A stretch of 64,000 bases of DNA from Streptomyces sp. NBC_01445 (GTDB lineage: Bacteria > Actinomycetota > Actinomycetes > Streptomycetales > Streptomycetaceae): contig NZ_CP109485.1 in NCBI RefSeq assembly GCF_035918235.1, forward strand, positions 5,815,501-5,879,500, written 5' to 3'. The notes beneath the pieces are model-generated. The model saw only the letters and a program-made list of their open reading frames with translations, was not told the DNA's origin and did no database searches. Shown one piece after another: positions 41,634-50,651 of this stretch (positions are counted from its first letter, which is position 1; the number at the start of each line of letters is the position of its first letter). The position numbers were made by a program, and so were the translations under genes.

Positions 41634-41686
41634 GCACCTGAACGACCAGGCAACGACCAGGCACCTCACCGATTGGGAGTACCGGC

Positions 41687-42466
41687 ATGGGCAAGCTGGA
41701 CGGGCGCGTCGTCGTCATCACGGGCGCGGCGCGCGGGCAGGGCGAGCAGGAGGCGCGGCTGTTCGCCGCGGAGGGCGCCAAGGTGGTGCTCGGGGATGTC
41801 CTCGACGACCAGGGCGAGGCGCTCGCCAAGGAGATCGGCGGGCTCTACGTCCATCTGGACGTGAGCCGCGAGGACGACTGGGCGGCCGCCGTCGTCGCCG
41901 CGAAGAAGGCGTACGGGAAGATCGACGGGCTCGTGAACAACGCGGGGATCCTGCGGTTCAACGAGCTGGTGAGCACGCCCCTGGACGAGTTCCAGCAGAT
42001 CATCCAGGTCAACCAGGTGGGTGCCTTCCTCGGGATCAAGACCGTCGCGCCCGAGATCGAGGCCGCCGGCGGCGGTTCGATAGTGAACACGGCCTCCTAC
42101 ACAGGGGTGACGGGCATGGCGTACGTCGGCGCGTACACCGCGACCAAGCACGCCATCGTGGGGCTGACGAAGGTGGCGGCCCTCGAGCTGGCCGCGAAGA
42201 AGATCCGCGTGAATGCCGTCTGTCCCGGCGCCATCGACACCGCCATGAGCAATCCCTCGCAGCTGGACCCGGGCGCGGACACCGAGGAGGCCTCGCAGGC
42301 CCTCGACGAGCTGTACCGCAAGCTCGTGCCGCTGGGGCGGGTCGGGCAGCCCGAGGAGGTGGCGCGGCTCGCGCTGTTCCTCACCGCACAGGAGGACTCC
42401 GCGTACATCACGGGCCAGCCGTTCGTCATCGACGGCGGGTGGCTGGCGGGCGTCAGCGTGCTGTGA
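41687..42466 (+). CDS. SDR family oxidoreductase (hydroxysteroid dehydrogenase-like)
   Basis: The 259-residue classical SDR has [20 protein letters not shown] (coenzyme motif), [14 protein letters not shown] and the active-site YTATKHA with an upstream NTASYTG segment. The GAARGQGE pattern with Gln in place of Ile is typical of the 3-alpha/20-beta-hydroxysteroid dehydrogenase-like group in Streptomyces and mycobacteria. The ATG at 41687 follows GGGAG. It ends the amidohydrolase-LLM-SDR operon. NAD-dependent oxidation of a secondary alcohol is likely; a steroid substrate is only suggested. Confidence 0.88.
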   Translation: MGKLDGRVVVITGAARGQGEQEARLFAAEGAKVVLGDVLDDQGEALAKEIGGLYVHLDVSREDDWAAAVVAAKKAYGKIDGLVNNAGILRFNELVSTPLDEFQQIIQVNQVGAFLGIKTVAPEIEAAGGGSIVNTASYTGVTGMAYVGAYTATKHAIVGLTKVAALELAAKKIRVNAVCPGAIDTAMSNPSQLDPGADTEEASQALDELYRKLVPLGRVGQPEEVARLALFLTAQEDSAYITGQPFVIDGGWLAGVSVL

Positions 42467-42478
42467 TCCTTTCCGGAT

Positions 42479-42493
42479 GTGACGCTGCATCAG
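42479..42493. promoter_or_regulatory. Palindromic operator, site 11
   Basis: GTGACGCTGCATCAG differs from the consensus at two positions. It lies 13 bp after the SDR stop. Confidence 0.5.
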
Positions 42494-42538
42494 GTATTGA
42501 CGCTGTACGGGCACGGTGGAACAGTCGGCACATCGAAT

Positions 42539-42553
42539 CTGACGGTACGTCAG
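42539..42553. promoter_or_regulatory. Palindromic operator, site 12
   Basis: CTGACGGTACGTCAG is perfect, 60 bp downstream of site 11 centre to centre and 60 bp upstream of the LLM start. Flanking T and A extend it to a 17-bp palindrome. Confidence 0.75.
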
Positions 42554-42612
42554 AAAGAGCGCAGAAGCTTCTGACGCAGCCGCCGGTCACAGACAGGGGA
42601 CGGTGAACCTCC

Positions 42613-43731
42613 TTGGAATTCGGGCTCTTTGTACAGGGATATGTGGGCAAGCGGGCCGAGACCGACCCGCTCGCCGAGCACAAGGCGCTGATGGAGGAGA
42701 CCGAGTACGTCATCCAGGCGGACAAGTCGGGCTTCAAGTACGCCTGGGCGTCCGAGCACCACTTCCTGGAGGAGTACTCGCACCTCTCCGCCAACGACGT
42801 CTTCCTCGGCTACCTCGCCCACGCCACCGAACGCATCCACCTCGGCTCCGGCATCTTCAACCCGCTCGCCCAGGTCAACCACCCGGTGAAGGTGGCCGAG
42901 AAGGTCGCCATGCTCGACCATCTCAGCGAAGGCCGGCACGAGTTCGGCAGCGGGCGCGGCGCGGGCAGCCACGAGATCCTCGGCTTCATCCCCGGCGTCA
43001 CCGACATGAACTACACGAAGGAGATCTGGGAAGAGACCATCGCCGAGTTCCCGAAGATGTGGCTCCAGGAGGAGTACGTCGGGTTCAAGGGCAAGCACTG
43101 GCAGCTGCCGCCGCGCAAGATCTTCCCCAAGCCGTACGGGAAGGCGCACCCCGCCATGTGGTACGCGGCCGGCTCCCCGCCCTCGTACGCGATGGCCGCC
43201 AGGAAGGGCCTCGGCGTCCTGGGTTTCAGCGTCCAGAAGGTCTCCGACATGGAGTGGGTGCTCGACCAGTACAAGTCGAACATCGGCAAGGCGGAGCCCG
43301 TCGGGGCGTTCGTCAACGACAACGTCATGGTGACCTCGACCGCGATCTGCGCGCCGACGCACGCGGAGGCCGTACGGATCGCCGCGAACGGCGGGCTGCA
43401 CTACCTCCAGTCGCTCGTCTTCCGCTACCACGACACGTTCCCGCGGCCCGAGGGCTTCCCCGTGTGGCCCGAGACGCTGCCCGAGTTCAACGAGGAGATC
43501 ATCGAACTCCTCATCGCCGAGGAGCTGCTGATCTGCGGCGACCCGGACGAGGTGCTCACGCAGTGCAAGCGGTGGGAGCAGGCGGGCGCCGACCAGCTCT
43601 CGTTCGGCATGCCGATCGGCATCTCCAAGGAGGACACGCTCCAGTCGATCAAGCTCATCGGCGAGCACGTCATTCCGAAGATCGATACGGATCCGGTGCA
43701 CCGGACCACGCGCTTCCGTGAGGCCGTCTGA
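42613..43731 (+). CDS. LLM class flavin-dependent oxidoreductase
   Basis: The 372-residue luciferase-fold protein begins MEFGLFVQGYVGKRAETDPLAEHKALMEETEYVIQADKSGFKYAWASEHHFLEEYSHLS, with the flavin-site HHF motif. AEKVAMLDHLSEGRHEFGSGRGAGSHEI and HPAMWYAAGSPPSYAMAARKGLGVLG follow. It is nearer the alkanal/limonene-monooxygenase branch than the F420 one, so reduced FMN from the flavin reductase at 7980 could serve it. That pairing is inference. The start is TTG at 42613, with the upstream GGGGACGG weakly placed. It is a single-gene unit ending in a strong hairpin (43755-43788). Confidence 0.88.
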   Translation: MEFGLFVQGYVGKRAETDPLAEHKALMEETEYVIQADKSGFKYAWASEHHFLEEYSHLSANDVFLGYLAHATERIHLGSGIFNPLAQVNHPVKVAEKVAMLDHLSEGRHEFGSGRGAGSHEILGFIPGVTDMNYTKEIWEETIAEFPKMWLQEEYVGFKGKHWQLPPRKIFPKPYGKAHPAMWYAAGSPPSYAMAARKGLGVLGFSVQKVSDMEWVLDQYKSNIGKAEPVGAFVNDNVMVTSTAICAPTHAEAVRIAANGGLHYLQSLVFRYHDTFPRPEGFPVWPETLPEFNEEIIELLIAEELLICGDPDEVLTQCKRWEQAGADQLSFGMPIGISKEDTLQSIKLIGEHVIPKIDTDPVHRTTRFREAV

Positions 43732-43754
43732 TCCGGCCGGTCACCCATGGACCG

Positions 43755-43788
43755 CCCCGGCCCCTCCCTTCCCGGACGGGGGCCGGGG
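43755..43788 (+). terminator. Hairpin terminator after the LLM gene
   Basis: CCCCGGCCCC (43755-43764) and GGGGCCGGGG (43779-43788) form a perfect 10-bp stem with a 14-base loop, 23 bp beyond the stop. Confidence 0.65.
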
Positions 43789-43874
43789 CCCCCTGGGGTC
43801 ACGGGTTGCATGGGTGACCGACGCAGGGCTGTGCCCCGGACCCCCTGTCGCCCTTCGGGCTCGTCATCGAACGC

Positions 43875-43933
43875 CGGACGGGCTGGATCGGCGCCCTAAT
43901 CCTCAGACGTGCGGACGGGCTGGAGCGGCGCCC
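43875..43933. repeat. Direct repeat, Streptomyces dispersed intergenic type
   Basis: CGGACGGGCTGGATCGGCGCC at 43875-43895 recurs at 43912-43932 with 20 of 21 identical. The core CGGACGGGCTGGA is a dispersed intergenic word I know from many Streptomyces genomes. The upstream CCCTTCGGGCTCG belongs to the same element. Confidence 0.6.
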
Positions 43934-43975
43934 GCGAACCCGCCACCACTCACCCTTCAGGAGGGGGACGACCTC

Positions 43976-45715
43976 GTGCTCGATCATCTGATCAAGGGAG
44001 CGACCGTAGTCGACGGGACGGGAGCCCCCGCCTACGTCGCCGACGTGGGGATACGCGACGGGCGTATCGCCGTCATCGCCGAGCCGGGGGCCGTGACCGA
44101 GCCCGCGGGCAGCAGTGAGGACGCGCGGGGACGGATTCTCGCGCCCGGCTTCGTCGACCCGCACACCCACTACGACGCCCAGCTGTTCTGGGACCCGTAC
44201 GCGACACCCTCCCTGAACCACGGCGTGACGACCGTCGCGGGCGGCAACTGCGGCTTCACGCTCGCGCCACTGCACCCGGAGCGGCCCGAGGACGCCGACT
44301 ACACGCGGCGGATGATGTCCAAGGTCGAGGGCATGTCGCTGGTCGCGCTGGAGGAGGGCGCGCCCTGGAGCTGGAACTCGTTCGGTGAGTATCTCGACGC
44401 CCTCGACGGCCGGATCGCCGTCAACGCCGGTTTCATGGTGGGGCACTGCGCGTTGCGCCGGTACGTGATGGGCGCGGACGCGGTCGGCGGGCAGCCGACG
44501 CCCGAGCAGCTGGAGCAGATGCTCGCCCTGTTCCACGAGGCGATGGACGCGGGCGCGTGGGGTTTCTCGACCACCCAGTCCTCGACGCACTCGGACGGTG
44601 ACGGGCAGCCGGTCGCTTCGCGGCACGCGCGGCCCGAGGAGCTGCTCGCGCTGAGCCGGGCCGTCGCCGAGCACGAGGGCACGCAGATCGAGGCGATCGT
44701 GGCCGGGTGCCTCGACCAGTTCAGCGACGACGAGATCGACCTGTTCGTGGAGATGAGTGCCGCCGCCGGGCGGCCCCTGAACTGGAACGTCCTCACCATC
44801 GACGCGGCCGTCCCCGAGCGGGTGCCGCGCCAGCTGATCCCCAGCGAGCGGGCCCGCAAGGCCGGCGGCCGGATCGTCGCGCTGACCATGCCGATCCTGA
44901 CGCCCATGAACATGTCGCTCGGCACGTTCTGCGCCCTGAATCTCATCCCCGGCTGGGGCGAGGTCCTCGCCCTGCCCGTCGACGAGCGGATCGCGAAGCT
45001 GCGTGACCCGGACGTGCGGTCCGAGATGCTGCGGCGCGCGGACAGCAAGGAGGCCGGTGTCTTCCGGCGGCTCGCCCACTTCGGGCGGTACGTCATCGGG
45101 GACACGTACTCGGAGGCGAACGAGGGCCTGACCGGGCGCGTGGTGAACGACATCGCGGCCGAGCGCGGCCAGGAACCCTTCGAGTGCCTCGTCGAGATCT
45201 GCGCCAACGACCGTCTGCGAACGGTCCTCTGGCCCATGCCCAGCGACAACGACCCGGACTCGTGGGCGCTGCGCGCCGAGACCTGGAGCCACGAGGACGT
45301 GCTGCTCGGCGGGTCCGACGCGGGGGCGCACCTGGACCGCATGTGCGGGGCGCCGTACACGACGCGCTTCCTCGGGGACTGTCTGCGCGGGCGGAAGCTG
45401 GCCGGGATCGAGGAGGCGGTGAAGATGCTCACCGACGATCCGGCGCGGCTCTTCGGGCTGCGTGAACGCGGCCGGATCGAGGAGGGCTGGCACGCGGACC
45501 TCGTCCTGTTCGACCCGGAGCGGATCGACGCGGGCAAGGCCACCCTCGTCCACGACCTGCCCGGCGACAGCCCGCGCCTCGACTCGAAGGCGATCGGCAT
45601 CAACGCCGTGTGGGTCAACGGCGTCGAGGTCATCCGCGAGGACGTCGTGACCGGGGCCGTGCCCGGGACGGTGCTGCGGTCGGGCCGCGACACGAGGACG
45701 GTGTCCACCAAGTGA
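43976..45715 (+). CDS. N-acyl-D-amino-acid deacylase-like amidohydrolase
   Basis: The 579-residue amidohydrolase-3 family protein has the metal-binding PGFVDPHTHYDAQLFWDPYATPSLNHGVTTVAGGNCGFTLAP near residue 60, GCLDQFSDDE in the middle, and SDAGAHLDRMCGAPYTT toward the end, as in D-aminoacylases and related hydrolases. The GTG at 43976 follows GGAGGGGG. Its stop overlaps the GTG of the aldehyde dehydrogenase (GTGA), so both are translated as a pair. D-Aminoacylase activity is possible, but many of these proteins hydrolyse other amides; no operator of the regulon is seen upstream. Confidence 0.87.
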   Translation: MLDHLIKGATVVDGTGAPAYVADVGIRDGRIAVIAEPGAVTEPAGSSEDARGRILAPGFVDPHTHYDAQLFWDPYATPSLNHGVTTVAGGNCGFTLAPLHPERPEDADYTRRMMSKVEGMSLVALEEGAPWSWNSFGEYLDALDGRIAVNAGFMVGHCALRRYVMGADAVGGQPTPEQLEQMLALFHEAMDAGAWGFSTTQSSTHSDGDGQPVASRHARPEELLALSRAVAEHEGTQIEAIVAGCLDQFSDDEIDLFVEMSAAAGRPLNWNVLTIDAAVPERVPRQLIPSERARKAGGRIVALTMPILTPMNMSLGTFCALNLIPGWGEVLALPVDERIAKLRDPDVRSEMLRRADSKEAGVFRRLAHFGRYVIGDTYSEANEGLTGRVVNDIAAERGQEPFECLVEICANDRLRTVLWPMPSDNDPDSWALRAETWSHEDVLLGGSDAGAHLDRMCGAPYTTRFLGDCLRGRKLAGIEEAVKMLTDDPARLFGLRERGRIEEGWHADLVLFDPERIDAGKATLVHDLPGDSPRLDSKAIGINAVWVNGVEVIREDVVTGAVPGTVLRSGRDTRTVSTK

Positions 45716-47190
45716 CGCGTCAAGTGGACGATTCCCAGCGGCTGTTCATCGGCGGCGAGTGGACCGAGCCGGACGGCGGGCACTACGAGGTCGTCGACCC
45801 GGCGTCGGAGGAGGTCGTGGGGCTCGCCCCCGAGGCGTCCCGCGCGCAGGTCCACGACGCGGCGTCGGCGGCCCGCGAGGCCTTCGGCCCGTGGTCGCGT
45901 ACGAAGCCGGAGGAGCGCGCCGCGATCCTGGACCGGGCCGCCGACGTGATGCAGCGCGACTTCGCGGCGAACGCGGAGCTCGCGCAGGCGGAGAGCGGCG
46001 CGACGAGCGGGACCGCGCGCGGCATGCAGGTCGCGGTGGGCGTGGCGCGGTTCCGCCGCTATGCGAAGGGCGCGCTCGAACCGGTCGAGCAGGCGCTGCC
46101 TCCGCAGATCAGCGAGGCCGGACCCATGGGGAAGGCGGGCCTCCTCGGGGCGCTCGCCGTACGGCAGCCCGTCGGTGTCGTCACCTGCATCACCTCGTAC
46201 AACAACCCGTGGGCGAATCCGGCGGGCAAGGTCGCCCCGGCACTCGCCATGGGAAACACGGTCGTCGTGAAGCCGGCCCCGCAGGACCCGCTGTCGGTGT
46301 ACCGGATGGCGGCCGCTCTGGAGGAGGCGGGGGTGCCGCCCGGTGTGGTGAACGTGGTCAGCGGGACGGCTGTGGACGTGGGTGAGGCGGCCGTCGACTC
46401 GCCGGACGTCGACATGGTCAGCTTCACCGGCTCCACCGCGGTCGGCCGGCGCATCGGCGAGGTGTGCGGGCGCGGCATGAAGCGGCAGTTGATGGAGCTG
46501 GGCGGGAAGGGCGCGGCGCTCGTCTTCGACGACCTGGACGAGGCGGGCCTCGCCTCGGCGGTCGCGGGGATCGGCACGACGTACGCCTTCTACAGCGGGC
46601 AGATCTGCACGGCGCCGACGCGGGTGATCGCGCAGCGCGGGGTGTACGACGCGCTCGTCTCGAAGCTCACCGAGTACATCGGCTTCATGAAGGTCGGGGA
46701 TCCGAGGGCGCGGGGGACGGTCGTCGGGCCGGTGATCTCTGCGGCGCACCGCGACCGCGTCGAGTCGTACGTCGAGCTGGGCCGCAAGGAGGGTGCGCGG
46801 GTCGTCGCGGGCGGCGAGCGGCCCGCCCTCGACAAGGGCTTCTACGTCGCTCCGGCGCTCCTCGCGGACTGCACGAACGACATGCGGGTCGTGCGGGAGG
46901 AGATCTTCGGCCCGGTCGTGGTGGTGGTGCCCTTCGACGAGGAGGAGGAGGGGGTGGCCCTCGCCAACGACAGCGAGTACGGGCTCATCGACTACGTGTG
47001 GTCGGGGGACGTGGCGCGGGCGTTCCGAGTGGCGCGGCGGCTGCGGGCCGGCGGGGTCGGCGTGAACACGGTCGGCCGGAACATGGAGGCGCCTTTCGGT
47101 GGCTTCAAGCAGAGCGGGGTGGGCCGGGACGTGGGCTCGTACGCGCTGCACGCCTACAGCGAGCTCCAGTCGATCGTCTGGCAGGGGTAA
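45712..47190 (+). CDS. Aldehyde dehydrogenase family protein
   Basis: The 492-residue NAD(P)-dependent aldehyde dehydrogenase has VDDSQRLFIGGEWTEPDGGHYEVVDP at the N-terminus, the coenzyme-site SFTGSTAVGRRIGEVC, the catalytic Glu in MELGGKGAALVFDD and the catalytic Cys in YSGQICTAPTR, then KQSGVGRDVGSYALHAYSELQSI. It starts at a GTG overlapping the amidohydrolase stop. The pair could release an acid from an amide and oxidise an aldehyde from the same substrate, but the exact step is unknown. Confidence 0.9.
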   Translation: MTRQVDDSQRLFIGGEWTEPDGGHYEVVDPASEEVVGLAPEASRAQVHDAASAAREAFGPWSRTKPEERAAILDRAADVMQRDFAANAELAQAESGATSGTARGMQVAVGVARFRRYAKGALEPVEQALPPQISEAGPMGKAGLLGALAVRQPVGVVTCITSYNNPWANPAGKVAPALAMGNTVVVKPAPQDPLSVYRMAAALEEAGVPPGVVNVVSGTAVDVGEAAVDSPDVDMVSFTGSTAVGRRIGEVCGRGMKRQLMELGGKGAALVFDDLDEAGLASAVAGIGTTYAFYSGQICTAPTRVIAQRGVYDALVSKLTEYIGFMKVGDPRARGTVVGPVISAAHRDRVESYVELGRKEGARVVAGGERPALDKGFYVAPALLADCTNDMRVVREEIFGPVVVVVPFDEEEEGVALANDSEYGLIDYVWSGDVARAFRVARRLRAGGVGVNTVGRNMEAPFGGFKQSGVGRDVGSYALHAYSELQSIVWQG

Positions 47191-47332
47191 CCGGCAGAAA
47201 CATCACACGGAAAATTTTGAACCCGGCAAAACGGGCACAGCTGCGATTACCGAATATCGGACGCCGACGGTAATTCCTTCCGATGAATGGGGTTAACCTG
47301 AAGATGCCTTGAGGGCATGGGATGGTTACGTG

Positions 47333-47362
47333 AATCGGCCATCGATTCAAAGGTGGCCGATT
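47333..47362. promoter_or_regulatory. Inverted repeat in the promoter of the APC permease
   Basis: AATCGGCC (47333-47340) and GGCCGATT (47355-47362) are exact complements around a 14-base spacer, 51 bp upstream of the permease start and within an AT-rich stretch. Confidence 0.45.
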
Positions 47363-47412
47363 TCAGGCCTTGTCCCCCTTATGCGGAAACCGCAGCATTT
47401 AACGTCCTGTTC

Positions 47413-48978
47413 ATGACTGAGCTGGACGCGCGGCCGACACGGGCTGCCCACGACACGGCAGGCGGCGCCCCCGACGGGGGCGTCCGCAGCAAGGGCCTCG
47501 GCGGGAACTCCGTCGGGCTGGTCGGCAGCGCGGTCATCGGCATCTCGACCGTGGCGCCCGTCTACTGCCTGACCTCCACGCTCGGCTCCACGGCCGGTGA
47601 GGTCGGCCTCCAGATGCCCGCCGTCTTCCTGGCCGGGTTCCTGCCGATGCTGCTCGTCGCCTTCGCGTACCGCGAGCTGAACAAGGCCATGCCCGACTGC
47701 GGCACGTCCTTCACCTGGACCGTGAAGGCCTTCGGCCCGCGCGTGGGGTGGATGTGCGGCTGGGGCCTGGTCATCGCGACGATCATCGTCCTGTCCAACC
47801 TGGCGGGCGTCGCCACGTCGTACTTCTGGCTCCTCGCGGGCGAGATCACCGGCAATGCGTCCATCGGCTCCCTGGACGACAACAAGGCCGTCCACATCGT
47901 CACCTGCCTCGCCCTCATCGCCGCCGCGACGGCGATCAGCTACCGCGGCATGACCGCGACGAAGGGCGTCCAGTTCACGCTGGTCGGCCTGCAGCTCGTC
48001 GTGCTCGCCGTGTTCGTCGTGATGGCCGTCGTGAAGGCGGGATCGGCGGACTTCCCCACGTCCGTGCCGTTCTCCTGGACGTGGCTCGACCCGTTCTCGG
48101 TGAAGTCGTTCGGCGCGTTCACCGCGGGCCTGTCCCTGTCGATCTTCATGTACTGGGGCTGGGACACCTGCCTCACCGCGAACGAGGAGACCATCGGCAG
48201 CGAGAAGACGCCCGGCCGCGCCGCCCTCATCGCGATGGTCGTCCTCGTCGGCTCCTACCTCGCCACCGGCGTCGCCGCCCAGATGGTCGTCGGCTCCGGC
48301 GGCAAGGGCCTCGGCCTCGCCAACCCCGCGACGTCCGACAACGTCTTCGCCGCCCTCGCGGGCCCCGTCATGGGCCCCACTCTCGGCATCCTGCTCTTCG
48401 TCGCCGTCCTCGCCTCGGCCGCGGCCAGCCTGCAGACCACGTTCATCCCGGTCGCCCGCACTGTCCTCGCCATGGCGACGTACGAGGCGCTGCCCGCCTC
48501 CTACGCCCGCGTCCACCCGCGCTTCAAGACCCCGGGCCGCGCCACGGTCACCGCGGGCGTCGCCACCGGCGTGTTCTACACCGTCATGACGCTGGTCTCC
48601 GAGCACGTACTCGTCGACACGATCTACGCGCTCGGCCTCATGATCTGCTTCTACTACGCGCTCACGGCGTTCGCCTGCGCCTGGTACTTCCGCTCCGAGC
48701 TGCTGCGCTCGCCGAGGGACTTCTTCTTCAAGGCGTTCTTCCCGGTCCTCGGCGGCGTCCTGCTGTCCGCCGTGTTCGTGAAGACCCTCGTCGACATGTG
48801 GAACCCGGCCTACGGCAGTGGCTCCTCCGTCCTCGGCGTCGGCTCCGTCTTCGTGATCGGCGTGGGCCTGCTGCTCGTCGGCTTCGTGATCATGCTGGTG
48901 ATGGGACGGCGCAGCCCGGCGTTCTTCCGCGGCGAGGTATTGACGCGGGAGACGCCGGTGCTGGTCGTCGAGGACTAG
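47413..48978 (+). CDS. APC family permease
   Basis: The 521-residue transporter has a hydrophilic N-terminus of about 40 residues and about 12 membrane segments beginning at GLVGSAVIGISTVAPVYCLTSTLGS. The pattern SIFMYWGWDTCLTANEETIGSEKTPGRAA is typical of APC-type amino acid/polyamine permeases. The ATG at 47413 is chosen; a start at 47317 is possible but reads through an AT-rich, non-coding-like stretch. It lies downstream of the amidohydrolase/aldehyde dehydrogenase pair on the same strand, separated by 222 bp. Substrate unknown. Confidence 0.87.
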   Translation: MTELDARPTRAAHDTAGGAPDGGVRSKGLGGNSVGLVGSAVIGISTVAPVYCLTSTLGSTAGEVGLQMPAVFLAGFLPMLLVAFAYRELNKAMPDCGTSFTWTVKAFGPRVGWMCGWGLVIATIIVLSNLAGVATSYFWLLAGEITGNASIGSLDDNKAVHIVTCLALIAAATAISYRGMTATKGVQFTLVGLQLVVLAVFVVMAVVKAGSADFPTSVPFSWTWLDPFSVKSFGAFTAGLSLSIFMYWGWDTCLTANEETIGSEKTPGRAALIAMVVLVGSYLATGVAAQMVVGSGGKGLGLANPATSDNVFAALAGPVMGPTLGILLFVAVLASAAASLQTTFIPVARTVLAMATYEALPASYARVHPRFKTPGRATVTAGVATGVFYTVMTLVSEHVLVDTIYALGLMICFYYALTAFACAWYFRSELLRSPRDFFFKAFFPVLGGVLLSAVFVKTLVDMWNPAYGSGSSVLGVGSVFVIGVGLLLVGFVIMLVMGRRSPAFFRGEVLTRETPVLVVED

Positions 48979-48996
48979 GCGTTGTCGGCCCAGGGC

Positions 48997-50526
48997 CTAC
49001 TTGCCGAGGAACACCGGGTTCGTGAACGCGGTGAGCGCCCCCGGCAGGCCCGGGACCGTCGCCGGGTGCCGGACCTCGGCCCGTACGTAGGCCGCGTACG
49101 ACGCCGTCGTGCGCCACTCGGCCGTGCCCGACCCGGACTCGGGGAGCGCCGGTGCGGTGAACAGGGTGCCCTGGTCCGTGACCAGGTGGAGCGTGCAGCC
49201 CGGGGCGCCCTTGACCTCCAGGCGGACGGTGACCGGCGCGTCGGGGTCCACGTGGAGGCGCTCGCCGATGCCGGCGTGCTCGCCGCGCGAGCCGGACGCC
49301 GTGAACGTCAGCTCCACGGACTTCGACTCGGCGACGTAACTGCGGCCCGCCTTGATGCCCGCCTGGATGGCCTCGCGGGTCAGGTCGTCGGCGAGAACCA
49401 CCGTCTGCGGGCCGCCGATGCGGTCCGGGTCGCGGTGGGCATCGCTGTTTCCCATCGCCGGGATCCACTGACGCGAACCCCGAACGGACGCCACCAGCGT
49501 GTTGTCCCAGTCGGCGAGGGAGATCTCGTCGTCCGCGGTGTACGCGCCGTTCCACACCTCGACGGCGTCCGCCTCGCCGAAGCCGAACTTCCAGTTGCAG
49601 CCGATGCAGGTGGCGTGCGGATGCGCCGGCACGACCAGGCCGCCGGCCCGGCGGACCTCGCGCGCGTACTTGCCGAAGCGGTTGTCGCGGGCACGGTAGC
49701 GCCAGTCGACGAAGGTGCCCGGCTCGGTGCCGAGCGCCACCACGTGCCCGTTACGGGTCGTGATCTCCTCGCCGACCATGATGAGCAGGTCGTCGCCCGC
49801 CTGGTCGGCCCAGTGGGCGTGCGACGAGTGCGTGTTGTGGTCGGACGAGTTGATGAAGTCCAGGCCCGCCTCGCGCGCGAGCGCCGCGATCTCGGCGGGG
49901 GTGCGCCTGCCGTCCGAGTACCACGTGTGCAGATGACAGTCCCCGCGGTACCAGGCGCGGCCCCGGCCCTTGGCGCGCGTGGGCGGGTACACCGGTCGCG
50001 GGGTCTCGCCCTGCTCGCCGTACGTGAGCGTGACGGTCAGCTCGTACGGGAGGCCCTCGGGCGCCACCGTGTACGGGCCGAGCGCGATGTGCCAGGTGCC
50101 CGCGCGGACCGGCCCCGGGATGTAGCCCGGCGTCGCGTCGTCGGCCCGTACGAAGAACTCGGTGCGCGCGCCGCCCGACCAGCCGCGGAAGCCCTCCCCG
50201 CCGAGCGCGGTGCCCCGCTCGTCGAACACCCCGATGTCCAGGGCGTTGTTCTGCGTGCCGGCCGGGACGGTCGCCTTCGTGTAGGTGTACGCGACGTGGA
50301 TCTCGCGGACCCCGCGCGGCACCTCGACCGGTACGTACACGAAGTCGGGCGCGCCGGGCGGCAGCGTCCCCTTCACCGTCCTCGTAGTTTTTGTACCGTC
50401 CGCCGGTGTGCGGCCGTCGGCCGCGCTCGCGAAGTTCACACTGCTCAACGTAAGAGCGGTGGCCGCTCCCGTCACGAACAGCGCTCGTCTTCCCATGCCG
50501 GTCGTGGTGTGGTCGTCCTCGCACAT
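48997..50526 (-). CDS. CehA/McbA family metallohydrolase with Tat signal (PHP domain)
   Basis: The 509-residue protein starts with GMGRRALFVTGAATALTLSSV, a twin-arginine signal, so it is probably exported folded. An N-terminal beta-rich domain (about 45-175) precedes a PHP metal-dependent phosphoesterase-like domain with RGDCHLHTWYSDG, DFINSSDHN, VVPAHPHA and GNSDAHRD metal ligands. The CehA/McbA name comes from carbaryl esterases, but members are diverse. The ATG at 50526 follows CTGGGAGC. It diverges from the LLM gene at 50696, with a 16-bp palindrome between. Confidence 0.88.
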   Translation of the reverse strand: MCEDDHTTTGMGRRALFVTGAATALTLSSVNFASAADGRTPADGTKTTRTVKGTLPPGAPDFVYVPVEVPRGVREIHVAYTYTKATVPAGTQNNALDIGVFDERGTALGGEGFRGWSGGARTEFFVRADDATPGYIPGPVRAGTWHIALGPYTVAPEGLPYELTVTLTYGEQGETPRPVYPPTRAKGRGRAWYRGDCHLHTWYSDGRRTPAEIAALAREAGLDFINSSDHNTHSSHAHWADQAGDDLLIMVGEEITTRNGHVVALGTEPGTFVDWRYRARDNRFGKYAREVRRAGGLVVPAHPHATCIGCNWKFGFGEADAVEVWNGAYTADDEISLADWDNTLVASVRGSRQWIPAMGNSDAHRDPDRIGGPQTVVLADDLTREAIQAGIKAGRSYVAESKSVELTFTASGSRGEHAGIGERLHVDPDAPVTVRLEVKGAPGCTLHLVTDQGTLFTAPALPESGSGTAEWRTTASYAAYVRAEVRHPATVPGLPGALTAFTNPVFLGK

Positions 50527-50651
50527 GCTGCGGCTCCCAGGTGTCTCGTGACCCTCTGTCTGTGACGTGGGTGGTGCAGGCAACTCTGGTATTGAGCCGT
50601 GAACTCTCCCGTAAGGGAAGGGGATCGGAGTCTTACGACTGTCCCTGCCGG

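Noticed and set aside
45711..45724. TGACGCGTCA near the aldehyde dehydrogenase start
   Set aside because: It resembles the operator but lacks the spacer and lies in coding overlap between two coupled genes, so it is likely chance.
44299..47151. A 950-residue minus-strand open frame
   Set aside because: It is antisense to the D-aminoacylase and aldehyde dehydrogenase genes, which have clear catalytic motifs and GTGA coupling.
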